A DNA stretch of 61,280 nt from DASQPR01 sp035713725 (GCA_035713725.1 DASTMZ010000192.1:1-61280); one strand, 5' to 3'; shown: positions 1 through 3,654, numbered from the stretch's first letter. Numbers and translations are program-made. Notes: generated by a model from the sequence alone, not told the origin.

Positions 1-55
1 GCCAGCATGGCGGTCTCCAACACCGCTCGTCCGGGTTCAAATCCTGGCGCCCGTG
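1..55 (+). tRNA. tRNA-Trp(CCA), 5' end cut by the window edge
   Basis: The anticodon arm (stem 10-14/22-26, loop 15-21) carries CCA with a normal T33. The T arm is at 31-47, the 3' acceptor strand at 48-54 and discriminator G at 55, which fits Trp identity. The D arm and 5' acceptor strand are mostly outside the window. It shows that the array begins upstream of base 1. Confidence 0.8.
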
Positions 56-87
56 CGATGCCCCCGACCAATTGCCGGCGGGCGTGC

Positions 88-118
88 GTTTTGAGAACTC
101 CACAGTGGATGGCATGAA
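88..118 (+). promoter_or_regulatory. rRNA-spacer-like element before the array
   Basis: TTTTGAGAACTCCACAGTGG closely resembles the conserved block that actinobacteria carry in rRNA operon leaders and 16S-23S spacers (TTTGAGAACT followed by CACAGTGGA). It lies in the only long spacer of the 5' part of the array, directly before a strong hairpin. The resemblance is from memory of rRNA spacers. A role in antitermination or processing is inference. Confidence 0.45.
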
Positions 119-122
119 CAGT

Positions 123-148
123 CCGACCGGGCCACGCGGCCCGGTCGG
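123..148 (+). terminator. strong GC hairpin between tRNA-Trp and tRNA-Pro
   Basis: CCGACCGGGCC (123-133) pairs perfectly over 11 bp with GGCCCGGTCGG (138-148) around a 4-nt loop. No T run follows, as is common in high-GC actinobacteria. It may terminate transcription of upstream tRNAs or be a processing stem like those flanking rRNA genes. Confidence 0.5.
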
Positions 149-155
149 GCATGTC

Positions 156-228
156 CGGGTACGAGGGAGACGGCTTACCCGCCTGATTTGGGATCAGGAC
201 AAACCGCGTTCGACTCGCGGGTACCCGA
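156..228 (+). tRNA. tRNA-Pro(TGG)
   Basis: Complete cloverleaf: acceptor CGGGTAC/GTACCCG (156-162/221-227) all paired, anticodon stem CCTGA/TCAGG around loop TTTGGGA, T arm CCGCG/CGCGG, discriminator A. CCA is not encoded. Confidence 0.85.
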
Positions 229-312
229 CGACGCACGCAGCCAATCTGAGAGCTGACCGATTTGTGGCTCGTCCTCGCAGCTCGTGCGATCGGACGCTGG
301 CTCGCCCGACAT

Positions 313-383
313 CGGGTGGTAGCTCAGCTGGAAGAGCATCGCTTCGGCGGTGCGAAGGTCAGGGGTCGAGACTCTCCGCCAAA
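313..383 (+). tRNA. degenerate tRNA-Ala(GGC)-like
   Basis: The D arm (322-336, AGCTCAGCTGGAAGAGC) is typical. The anticodon stem TCGC/GCGA holds loop TCGGCGG, giving GGC with C at position 33 and a T-T mismatch closing the stem. Only five acceptor pairs (GGTGG/CCGCC) form and the T loop lacks the TTC start. It is either a divergent tRNA or a decaying copy. The 3' end is approximate. Confidence 0.45.
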
Positions 384-389
384 CGGGTC

Positions 390-505
390 GTCCTCGTAGC
401 TCGGTTGGCAGAGCACCGACGCCGCGCAGGCCCGTCGCCGCCGTAGCGTGCACACGTGCATCGACGTCGAGTGTTGGTCGGAGGTCTCGGTTCCCGTCGA
501 GGGCC
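390..505 (+). tRNA. tRNA-like unit with enlarged anticodon region
   Basis: Acceptor GTCCTCG/CGAGGGC (390-396/498-504) and D arm GCTC/GAGC (399-414) are intact. CCGAC (416-420) can pair with GTCGG (477-481), leaving 56 nt where a 7-nt anticodon loop is expected. That segment contains the small hairpin GCACACGTGC. The T arm is poor. It could be a tRNA carrying an insertion, or a dead gene. No anticodon is assigned. Confidence 0.35.
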
Positions 506-510
506 ACCCT

Positions 511-583
511 GCCTCGCAAGCTTAAGAGGTAGAGCGCGCGGCTGAAGCCCGCGAGGTTGCCCGTTCGATCCGGGCGCGAGACA
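511..583 (+). tRNA. tRNA-Phe(GAA)
   Basis: Acceptor GCCTCGC/GCGAGAC with one C2-A71 mismatch. D stem GCTT/GAGC, anticodon stem CGCGG/CCGCG around CTGAAGC, T arm GCCCG/CGGGC with loop TTCGATC, discriminator A. Confidence 0.8.
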
Positions 584-589
584 CCCAGT

Positions 590-656
590 GCCGATGATGT
601 GCCGAGCCATCGCGCGCCGCCCGACGGACGCGTCGAGCACGACTGCTGCATCGGCC
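590..656 (+). tRNA. short tRNA-like unit, identity unclear
   Basis: GCCGATG (590-596) and CATCGGC (649-655) form a perfect 7-bp acceptor-like helix with the array's usual 5-6 nt spacing on both sides. The 52 nt inside hold a GTCG/CGAC hairpin but no convincing anticodon or T loop. It is called only from the helix and its position in the register of the array. Confidence 0.25.
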
Positions 657-661
657 ATCTT

Positions 662-733
662 GGCGAGTTCGGCTAGTGGTTAGGCCGCCTGGTTCTCAGC
701 CAGGTAACACGGGTTCGAACCCCGTACTCGCTG
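662..733 (+). tRNA. tRNA-Glu(CTC)
   Basis: Acceptor GGCGAGT/ACTCGCT (G1-T72 wobble), D stem GGCT/GGCC, anticodon stem CCTGG/CCAGG around TTCTCAG, T arm ACGGG/CCCGT, discriminator G. Confidence 0.88.
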
Positions 734-738
734 CCCAT

Positions 739-809
739 GCGGGCGAAGTGTTCCGGTAGCACATCAGGCTTCCAACCTGAGAGGGCGGGTTCAATTCCCG
801 TCGCCCGTT
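739..809 (+). tRNA. tRNA-Gly(TCC)
   Basis: Acceptor GCGGGCG/CGCCCGT, D stem GTGT/GCAC, anticodon stem TCAGG/CCTGA around CTTCCAA, T arm GCGGG/CCCGT, discriminator T as usual for bacterial Gly. Confidence 0.88.
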
Positions 810-814
810 CCAAT

Positions 815-887
815 CGGGTGCTCGACTAGTCGGCAGGTCGCCGGACTTTGACTCCGGTTGGTGAAGGTTCGAATCCTTCGCGCCCAG
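815..887 (+). tRNA. tRNA-Gln(TTG)
   Basis: Anticodon stem CCGGA/TCCGG around CTTTGAC; T arm GAAGG/CCTTC; acceptor paired at positions 2-7 with an unpaired C1-A72. A weak first pair is normal for Gln (usually T1-A72), but C1-A72 is otherwise the initiator signature. Discriminator G fits Gln. Confidence 0.82.
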
Positions 888-950
888 CTCGTGCCCCGGT
901 GGCCCGTCCCTAAGGCCCGTCGTCGGCGGAGATCTCGATGCGCTGAACCC

Positions 951-1015
951 GTCCGGGTCTGGGCTCGGCGAGGCGCGCGGCATAAGCGACCGAGCGTGGT
1001 CGATCGGCCCGGACA
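951..1015 (+). tRNA. compact Met(CAT)-like tRNA, 65 nt
   Basis: GTCCGGG (951-957) pairs perfectly with CCCGGAC (1008-1014), discriminator A. A three-pair CGC/GCG stem holds loop GGCATAA (CAT, but G33). The D region is reduced to a CTC/GAG mini-hairpin. CCGA/TCGG can form a T-like stem with a 10-nt loop. Spacing to the next tRNA is 5 nt. The fold is far below canonical. Bases 888-950 before it hold nothing I can assign. Confidence 0.35.
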
Positions 1016-1020
1016 CTCAT

Positions 1021-1091
1021 TCCCTCGTCGTCTAGCGGCAGGACACGACGCTCTGAACGTCGGAAGCGTGGTTCGAATCCATGCGAGGGAG
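1021..1091 (+). tRNA. tRNA-Gln(CTG)
   Basis: Acceptor TCCCTCG/CGAGGGA with T1-A72, anticodon stem CGACG/CGTCG around CTCTGAA, T loop TTCGAAT, discriminator G: all standard Gln features. Confidence 0.88.
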
Positions 1092-1095
1092 CCAA

Positions 1096-1169
1096 GCTCT
1101 CGTAGCCCAACTGGTAGAGGCCACCGTTCGAGAGGCGGTGTACTGCGCGTTCGAATCGCGCCGAGAGCA
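1096..1169 (+). tRNA. tRNA with GAG anticodon (Leu?), short variable loop, C33
   Basis: Acceptor GCTCTCG/CGAGAGC is perfect, and the T arm GCGCG/CGCGC with TTCGAAT is perfect. Canonical spacing from the D arm puts the anticodon stem at ACCGT/GCGGT with loop TCGAGAG, so GAG, with C at 33. The variable loop is only 5 nt, unlike real Leu tRNAs. An alternative is a 9-nt loop closed by CACCG/CGGTG. The identity is therefore uncertain. Confidence 0.6.
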
Positions 1170-1173
1170 CGAT

Positions 1174-1246
1174 GCCGCCGAAGCTCAACAGGTCGAGCGT
1201 CGCTCTTGTAAAGCGAAGGCAGCCCGCTCGAGTCGGGCCGGCGGCT
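1174..1246 (+). tRNA. tRNA-Thr(TGT)
   Basis: Acceptor GCCGCCG/CGGCGGC, D stem GCTC/GAGC, anticodon stem TCGCT/AGCGA around CTTGTAA, T stem GCCCG/CGGGC. The T loop is CTCGAGT, with C replacing T54. Discriminator T. Confidence 0.85.
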
Positions 1247-1250
1247 CTTT

Positions 1251-1323
1251 GCCAGCGCAGCACAACTGGTCGTGCGCCGCCCTCGTAAGGCGGAGGCAGC
1301 GAGTTTGGGACCCGCCGCTAGCG
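1251..1323 (+). tRNA. tRNA-Thr(CGT), weakened
   Basis: Anticodon stem CCGCC/GGCGG around CTCGTAA and D stem GCAC/GTGC are good. The acceptor GCCAGCG/CGCTAGC has a C3-A70 mismatch, the T stem has an A-C mismatch, and the T loop TTTGGGA lacks C56 and A58. This is partial decay or relaxed constraint. Confidence 0.68.
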
Positions 1324-1328
1324 CTCAT

Positions 1329-1397
1329 GGGGTGCGCGCCGGTGCGCAGTCTCGCCTTGCAAGCCTGATGCGGTGGGTCCGACTCACACGTGCTCCA
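1329..1397 (+). tRNA. degenerate tRNA-Cys(GCA)-like
   Basis: All seven acceptor pairs form between GGGGTGC and GTGCTCC, using G-T wobbles. The T arm GTGGG/CACAC has one mismatch. The loop CTTGCAA gives GCA, but the anticodon stem has two mismatches and the D arm is short. It is the last tRNA before the HNH gene. Confidence 0.5.
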
Positions 1398-1442
1398 CAA
1401 AGGACGGTACGAAGTGTCAGACCCGATCAATACGGTTGAGGT

Positions 1443-1946
1443 ATGCCAGCCCGTCGCACATGGACCGATACCGACCTTGTCGCCGCCGTCGCGGCGTCCA
1501 TCTCGATGGCCGGCGTCATGCGCCGGCTCGGGCTGCGTATCAACGGCACCGGATACCGCCAGATCCACCGCCACATCGTCAGGCTCGAACTCGACACGTC
1601 GCACCTCGGCGGTCAGGGATGGAACCGCGGCGGCTTCCATAGCGCCGCAGCCAGACAGGCCAACCTGTTGCCGTCTCTCCGCAAGGGCGTCGACAAGGTG
1701 AAGGATCTGCGGAACCGTCTGATCGCCTCGGGCTTGAAGGAGGCGCGGTGCGAGGAGTGCGGCATCAGCGAGTGGTGCGGGCAGCCCGCGCCGCTCCAGG
1801 TCGACCATGTCGACGGTGACGGCAGGAACAACGAACTGGAGAACCTCAGGATCTTGTGCGCGAACTGCCACATGCTCACCGAGACCTGGGGTTTCAAGGG
1901 CGGCCGGCGGCGGCCAGCTCATGCGCTTGTGGCGGAACTCAGGTAG
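1443..1946 (+). CDS. HNH endonuclease inside the tRNA array
   Basis: A 167-aa protein with an HNH/zinc-ribbon nuclease domain in its C-terminal half. C103-x2-C106 and C139-x2-C142 form the metal site, DHVDGDGRNN (121-130) carries the catalytic His, and ENLRILCANCH (133-143) the distal N and H residues. The basic N-terminal half, with a possible helix-turn-helix around residues 8-35, may bind DNA. Phage and free-standing homing HNH nucleases look like this. A GAGG sits just before the ATG. The last seven codons and the TAG stop lie inside the following tRNA-Leu gene (1923-2008), so the gene uses tRNA sequence as its 3' end. It is the only protein gene in 3.6 kb of tRNAs. A role in mobility of the array or of itself is inference. 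Confidence 0.88.
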   Translation: MPARRTWTDTDLVAAVAASISMAGVMRRLGLRINGTGYRQIHRHIVRLELDTSHLGGQGWNRGGFHSAAARQANLLPSLRKGVDKVKDLRNRLIASGLKEARCEECGISEWCGQPAPLQVDHVDGDGRNNELENLRILCANCHMLTETWGFKGGRRRPAHALVAELR

Positions 1947-2008
1947 ACGCGCCGGACTCAGACTCCGGTGCCCGACAGGGCGTGAGGGTTCGAATCCCTC
2001 CGAGCGCA
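1923..2008 (+). tRNA. tRNA-Leu(CAG), overlapped by the HNH gene
   Basis: A class II tRNA of 86 nt: acceptor GCGCTTG/CGAGCGC, anticodon stem CCGGA/TCCGG around CTCAGAC, a long variable arm (CCC/GGG) and T loop TTCGAAT, discriminator A. Its first 24 nt are also the 3' end of the HNH reading frame, whose stop codon falls in the D loop GGTAGAC. Confidence 0.87.
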
Positions 2009-2022
2009 CGAAGCAAGTTCCT

Positions 2023-2096
2023 GCTGGCGCAGAGCAGCTGGAGTGCTCGCGACCCTGTCAAGGTCGAGATCGCGGGTTCGAATCCCGTCGTCACCG
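2023..2096 (+). tRNA. tRNA-Asp(GTC)
   Basis: D stem GAGC/GCTC, anticodon stem CGACC/GGTCG around CTGTCAA, T arm GCGGG/CCCGT with TTCGAAT, discriminator G. The acceptor GCTGGCG/CGTCACC has one C2-C71 mismatch and one wobble. Confidence 0.8.
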
Positions 2097-2100
2097 CATT

Positions 2101-2187
2101 GGAAGCGTGGCCGAGTGGCCCAAGGCGACGGCATGCTAAGCCGTGCAGACGTACGTGCTGCCGTCGGTTCGAATCCGACCGCTTCCG
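2101..2187 (+). tRNA. tRNA-Ser(GCT)
   Basis: Class II, 87 nt: acceptor GGAAGCG/CGCTTCC, anticodon stem ACGGC/GCCGT around ATGCTAA, long variable arm, T arm CGGTTCGAATCCG, discriminator G. Confidence 0.9.
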
Positions 2188-2193
2188 CTCCCT

Positions 2194-2256
2194 CCCGTCG
2201 CAGCTTGCACGTCGCTGATAACGACGAGACACGAGGTTCGAGTCCTCGCGACGGGA
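2194..2256 (+). tRNA. tRNA-Ile(GAT) lacking a D arm, 63 nt
   Basis: Acceptor CCCGTCG/CGACGGG is 7/7 paired, anticodon stem CGTCG/CGACG is 5/5 around CTGATAA, the variable loop is 5 nt, T stem CGAGG/CCTCG is 5/5 with TTCGAGT, discriminator A. Only nine bases (2201-2209, CAGCTTGCA) stand where positions 8-26 should be, so no D stem of normal size can form. Everything else is intact, which makes simple decay less likely. Confidence 0.7.
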
Positions 2257-2260
2257 CTAT

Positions 2261-2333
2261 GCCCCTGTAGCTCAGCGGACAGAGTGCCTGGCTACGAACC
2301 AGGAGGTCGCGCGTTCGAACCGCGCCAGGGGTA
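2261..2333 (+). tRNA. tRNA-Arg(ACG)
   Basis: Acceptor GCCCCTG/CAGGGGT, D arm AGCTCAGCGGACAGAG, anticodon stem CCTGG/CCAGG around CTACGAA, T arm GCGCG/CGCGC, discriminator A. A34 is normally deaminated to inosine by TadA. Confidence 0.9.
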
Positions 2334-2338
2334 CGTAT

Positions 2339-2412
2339 CGGGTTGTGGCGAAGCTTGGGAAGCGCGGACCGTTCGGACGCAGCTGTCACAGTTTCAAATC
2401 CCGCCATTCCGA
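2339..2412 (+). tRNA. degenerate tRNA-Pro(CGG)-like
   Basis: The acceptor CGGGTTG/CATTCCG has six of seven pairs, and the D arm (GTGGCGAAGCTTGGGAAGCG) and T loop TTCAAAT resemble bacterial tRNA-Pro. TTCGGAC supplies CGG, but the anticodon and T stems are largely unpaired. Probably non-functional, though spacing and ends are kept. Confidence 0.5.
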
Positions 2413-2416
2413 CCTT

Positions 2417-2497
2417 GGAGAGGCCACCCGACTGGCGACGGGCGCTGTCTGGAAGAACAGTTAGAGCCGCGAGCCTTCGAGAGTTCAGCTCCCTCCT
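2417..2497 (+). tRNA. degenerate tRNA-Ser(GGA)-like
   Basis: The anticodon stem GCTGT/ACAGT encloses an 8-nt loop starting CTGGAAG (GGA). Length and a long variable region fit Ser. The acceptor GGAGAGG pairs with the 2490-2496 segment with one mismatch, and the T loop is shortened to TTCAG. Confidence 0.45.
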
Positions 2498-2508
2498 TCT
2501 TTGCTCAT

Positions 2509-2582
2509 GCTCCGGTACCAAAGTCTGGCCTTGGCTCCGACTCTTAATCGGATGTACGTGCGTTCGAATCGCACCCGGAGTA
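2509..2582 (+). tRNA. tRNA-Lys(CTT)
   Basis: Acceptor GCTCCGG/CCGGAGT, D stem CCAA/TTGG, anticodon stem TCCGA/TCGGA around CTCTTAA, T arm GTGCG/CGCAC. Discriminator A is followed by a genomically encoded CCA (2583-2585), rare in this array. Confidence 0.87.
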
Positions 2583-2587
2583 CCAAT

Positions 2588-2694
2588 CCCCCGGTAGCTC
2601 GACTGATCGAGCGGTCCGCTTCTAACGGTGTCGCCGACGGTCGCGCACTGTCTCGACAAGGCGGTGGCCGATAGTTCGACACCGTCTCGGGGTA
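2588..2694 (+). tRNA. tRNA-Arg(TCT)-like with 40-nt variable region
   Basis: D arm GCTC/GAGC, anticodon loop CTTCTAA (TCT) on a three-pair CCG/CGG stem, T arm GATAG/CCGTC with TTCGACA, and a six-pair acceptor (CCCCCGG with TCGGGG). Between the anticodon arm and T arm lie about 40 nt (2631-2670) instead of 5. Either a large insertion in the variable loop or a damaged gene. Confidence 0.45.
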
Positions 2695-2699
2695 CGCAC

Positions 2700-2771
2700 C
2701 GCGCGTTCGGCTAGCGGTCAGGCCGCCTGGCTTTCACCCAGGAAACGCGAGTTCGACTCTCGCACGCGTGA
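2700..2771 (+). tRNA. tRNA-Glu(TTC)
   Basis: Acceptor CGCGCGT/ACGCGTG with a C1-G72 first pair, D stem GGCT/GGCC, anticodon stem CCTGG/CCAGG around CTTTCAC, T arm GCGAG/CTCGC, discriminator A. Its D and anticodon arms closely match the Glu(CTC) gene at 662, so the two are probably duplicates. Confidence 0.88.
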
Positions 2772-2775
2772 CGAT

Positions 2776-2856
2776 TCCCGTGTCGCCCAACGGTATGGCA
2801 GCGGACCGTTAATCCGCCGACGCAAGTCATTGCTGGTTCGAATCCAGCCGCGGGAG
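2776..2856 (+). tRNA. tRNA-Asn(GTT)-like, class II shape, C33
   Basis: Acceptor TCCCGTG/CGCGGGA, D stem GCC/GGC, anticodon stem GCGGA/TCCGC around CCGTTAA (GTT, C at 33), T arm GCTGG/CCAGC, discriminator G. The variable region is 14 nt and folds as GAC-GCAA-GTC, which is normal for Leu, Ser or Tyr but not Asn. Charging identity cannot be deduced. Confidence 0.7.
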
Positions 2857-2857
2857 C

Positions 2858-2902
2858 CATGACGATCGCAATACGTTCGACTCGTGCCCGGCGTACGTCA
2901 TG
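2858..2902 (+). repeat. inverted repeat enclosing a T-arm-like hairpin
   Basis: CATGACG (2858-2864) and CGTCATG (2896-2902) are perfect inverted copies. Between them ACG-TTCGACT-CGT looks like a T arm. This fills the otherwise unexplained gap between the Asn and Val tRNAs and may be a tRNA remnant reduced to a hairpin. The last base is the first base of tRNA-Val. Confidence 0.4.
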
Positions 2903-2974
2903 CCCGGTTAGCTCAGTTGGCAGAGCACTGGTTCCACACACCAGACGTCGGCGGTTCGAAACCGTCACCGGGTA
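2902..2974 (+). tRNA. tRNA-Val(CAC), C33
   Basis: Acceptor GCCCGGT/ACCGGGT, D arm GCTCAGTTGGCAGAGC, anticodon stem CTGGT/ACCAG around TCCACAC (CAC with C33), T arm GGCGG/CCGTC with TTCGAAA, discriminator A. The fold is complete apart from the unusual base 33. Confidence 0.83.
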
Positions 2975-2987
2975 CGCAACACAGGAC

Positions 2988-3060
2988 GGTGACTGTAGCT
3001 CAGTGGCAGAGCGCCCGACCGTGGATCGGGAGGTCGCGGGATCGTTTCCCGCCAGTCACC
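2988..3060 (+). tRNA. tRNA-His(GTG), C33
   Basis: The His-specific extra G(-1) at 2988 faces C73 at 3060. Acceptor GTGACTG/CAGTCAC, D arm GCTCAGTGGCAGAGC, anticodon stem CCCGA/TCGGG around CCGTGGA (GTG, C33), T stem GCGGG/CCCGC with an atypical loop ATCGTTT. Identity is secure from G-1:C73. Confidence 0.85.
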
Positions 3061-3063
3061 CAT

Positions 3064-3145
3064 GAGAGCGCGCCGACGTTGGAGGGTCGGGCCTGGCTGT
3101 AACCCAGGTGCATCTGCTCAGGGAGTTCGAATCTCTCCGCTCTCA
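3064..3145 (+). tRNA. tRNA-Tyr(GTA)
   Basis: Acceptor GAGAGCG/CGCTCTC, anticodon stem CCTGG/CCAGG around CTGTAAC, 12-nt variable region as expected for class II Tyr, T arm GGGAG/CTCTC, discriminator A. An encoded CCA follows (3146-3148). Confidence 0.87.
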
Positions 3146-3149
3146 CCAT

Positions 3150-3222
3150 GCCCTTGTAGCTCAGCGGATAGAGCTCCGGTTTCCGGAACCGGTGGTCACT
3201 GGTTCGAATCCAGTCGAGGGCG
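3150..3222 (+). tRNA. tRNA-Arg(CCG)
   Basis: Acceptor GCCCTTG/CGAGGGC, D arm GCTCAGCGGATAGAGC, anticodon stem CCGGT/ACCGG around TTCCGGA, T arm ACTGG/CCAGT, discriminator G. All arms are clean. Confidence 0.9.
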
Positions 3223-3285
3223 CGGTCCGACGTTCGACTGGTCGGCAACGCAGGTCACGCCGGTTCGATTCCAGTTTTCGTCTTG
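3223..3285 (+). pseudogene. tRNA remnant with anticodon-like and T-like arms
   Basis: CCGAC/GTCGG (3227-3231/3241-3245) closes a loop containing TTCGACT, and GCCGG-TTCGATT-CCAGT forms an imperfect T arm. No D arm and no acceptor helix are visible, so this is probably a decayed tRNA. Confidence 0.3.
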
Positions 3286-3305
3286 ACGCCATCCATTGTG
3301 GGCCT

Positions 3306-3376
3306 CGTGGGCGGACGTTTGGGTCCAGCTGCTGCTCATAACGGCGGCCTGCCCGGTTCGACACCGGGGCTCACGA
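3306..3376 (+). tRNA. tRNA-Met(CAT)
   Basis: Acceptor CGTGGGC/GCTCACG fully paired including C1-G72, D stem GGAC/GTCC, loop CTCATAA on a stem of wobble-rich pairs (TGCTG/CGGCG), T arm CCCGG/CCGGG with TTCGACA, discriminator A. The usual two-nt link before the D stem is absent. CAT could also be Ile2 after lysidine modification; a paired position 1-72 argues against initiator. Confidence 0.65.
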
Positions 3377-3420
3377 CTTCCGAAAGACGTAAGTGCGAGC
3401 CGCTCGTCGTCTCATATGTC

Positions 3421-3500
3421 GTGATTCCTGCCGCCGAGCTGTGCTCTCTCTTGATCGATGAGCTCTACGTGTGCGATACGAATCCCGTGCCGGGATCACA
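3421..3500 (+). pseudogene. degenerate tRNA-like unit
   Basis: GTGATTCC (3421-3428) and GGGATCAC (3492-3499) form an 8-bp acceptor-like helix followed by A. Inside, TACGAAT resembles a T loop and GAGCTGTGCTC a D arm, but no anticodon stem can be placed with confidence. Spacers around it (3377-3420, 3501-3581) hold nothing recognisable. Confidence 0.3.
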
Positions 3501-3581
3501 ATCCGGGGCGCTGCGGCGGAACCGCGCCCGACGCCCAGCTACAGGCCAATACGGCCAGGCCGGTATCCTCGACCACGTCCC

Positions 3582-3654
3582 GCCCTCGTAGCTCAGGGGA
3601 TAGAGCAACGGTTTCCTAAACCGTGTGTCGGAGGTTCGAATCCTCTCGGGGGCA
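3582..3654 (+). tRNA. tRNA-Arg(CCT), last of the array
   Basis: Acceptor GCCCTCG/CGGGGGC, D arm GCTCAGGGGATAGAGC, anticodon stem ACGGT/ACCGT around TTCCTAA, T arm GGAGG/CCTCT, discriminator A. It is canonical and separated from the rest by 80 nt of unassigned sequence, so it may be an ordinary chromosomal tRNA at the array border. The 189 bases downstream contain no gene I can support. Confidence 0.9.

Noticed and set aside
815..887. Initiator tRNA-fMet because of the C1-A72 mismatch
   Set aside because: The anticodon is TTG and discriminator is G; the mismatch is better read as a weak first pair of tRNA-Gln.
888..950. A further tRNA-Leu before the compact Met unit
   Set aside because: CCCTAAGG looks like an anticodon loop, but no acceptor, D or T arm could be paired.
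2588..2694. Group I intron in tRNA-Arg(TCT)
   Set aside because: The extra sequence is about 40 nt, far below group I size, and no core elements are present.
1..3654. Many overlapping reading frames across the tRNA array
   Set aside because: They follow tRNA arms in all frames on both strands, lack ribosome sites and protein motifs. Only the HNH frame has domain evidence.
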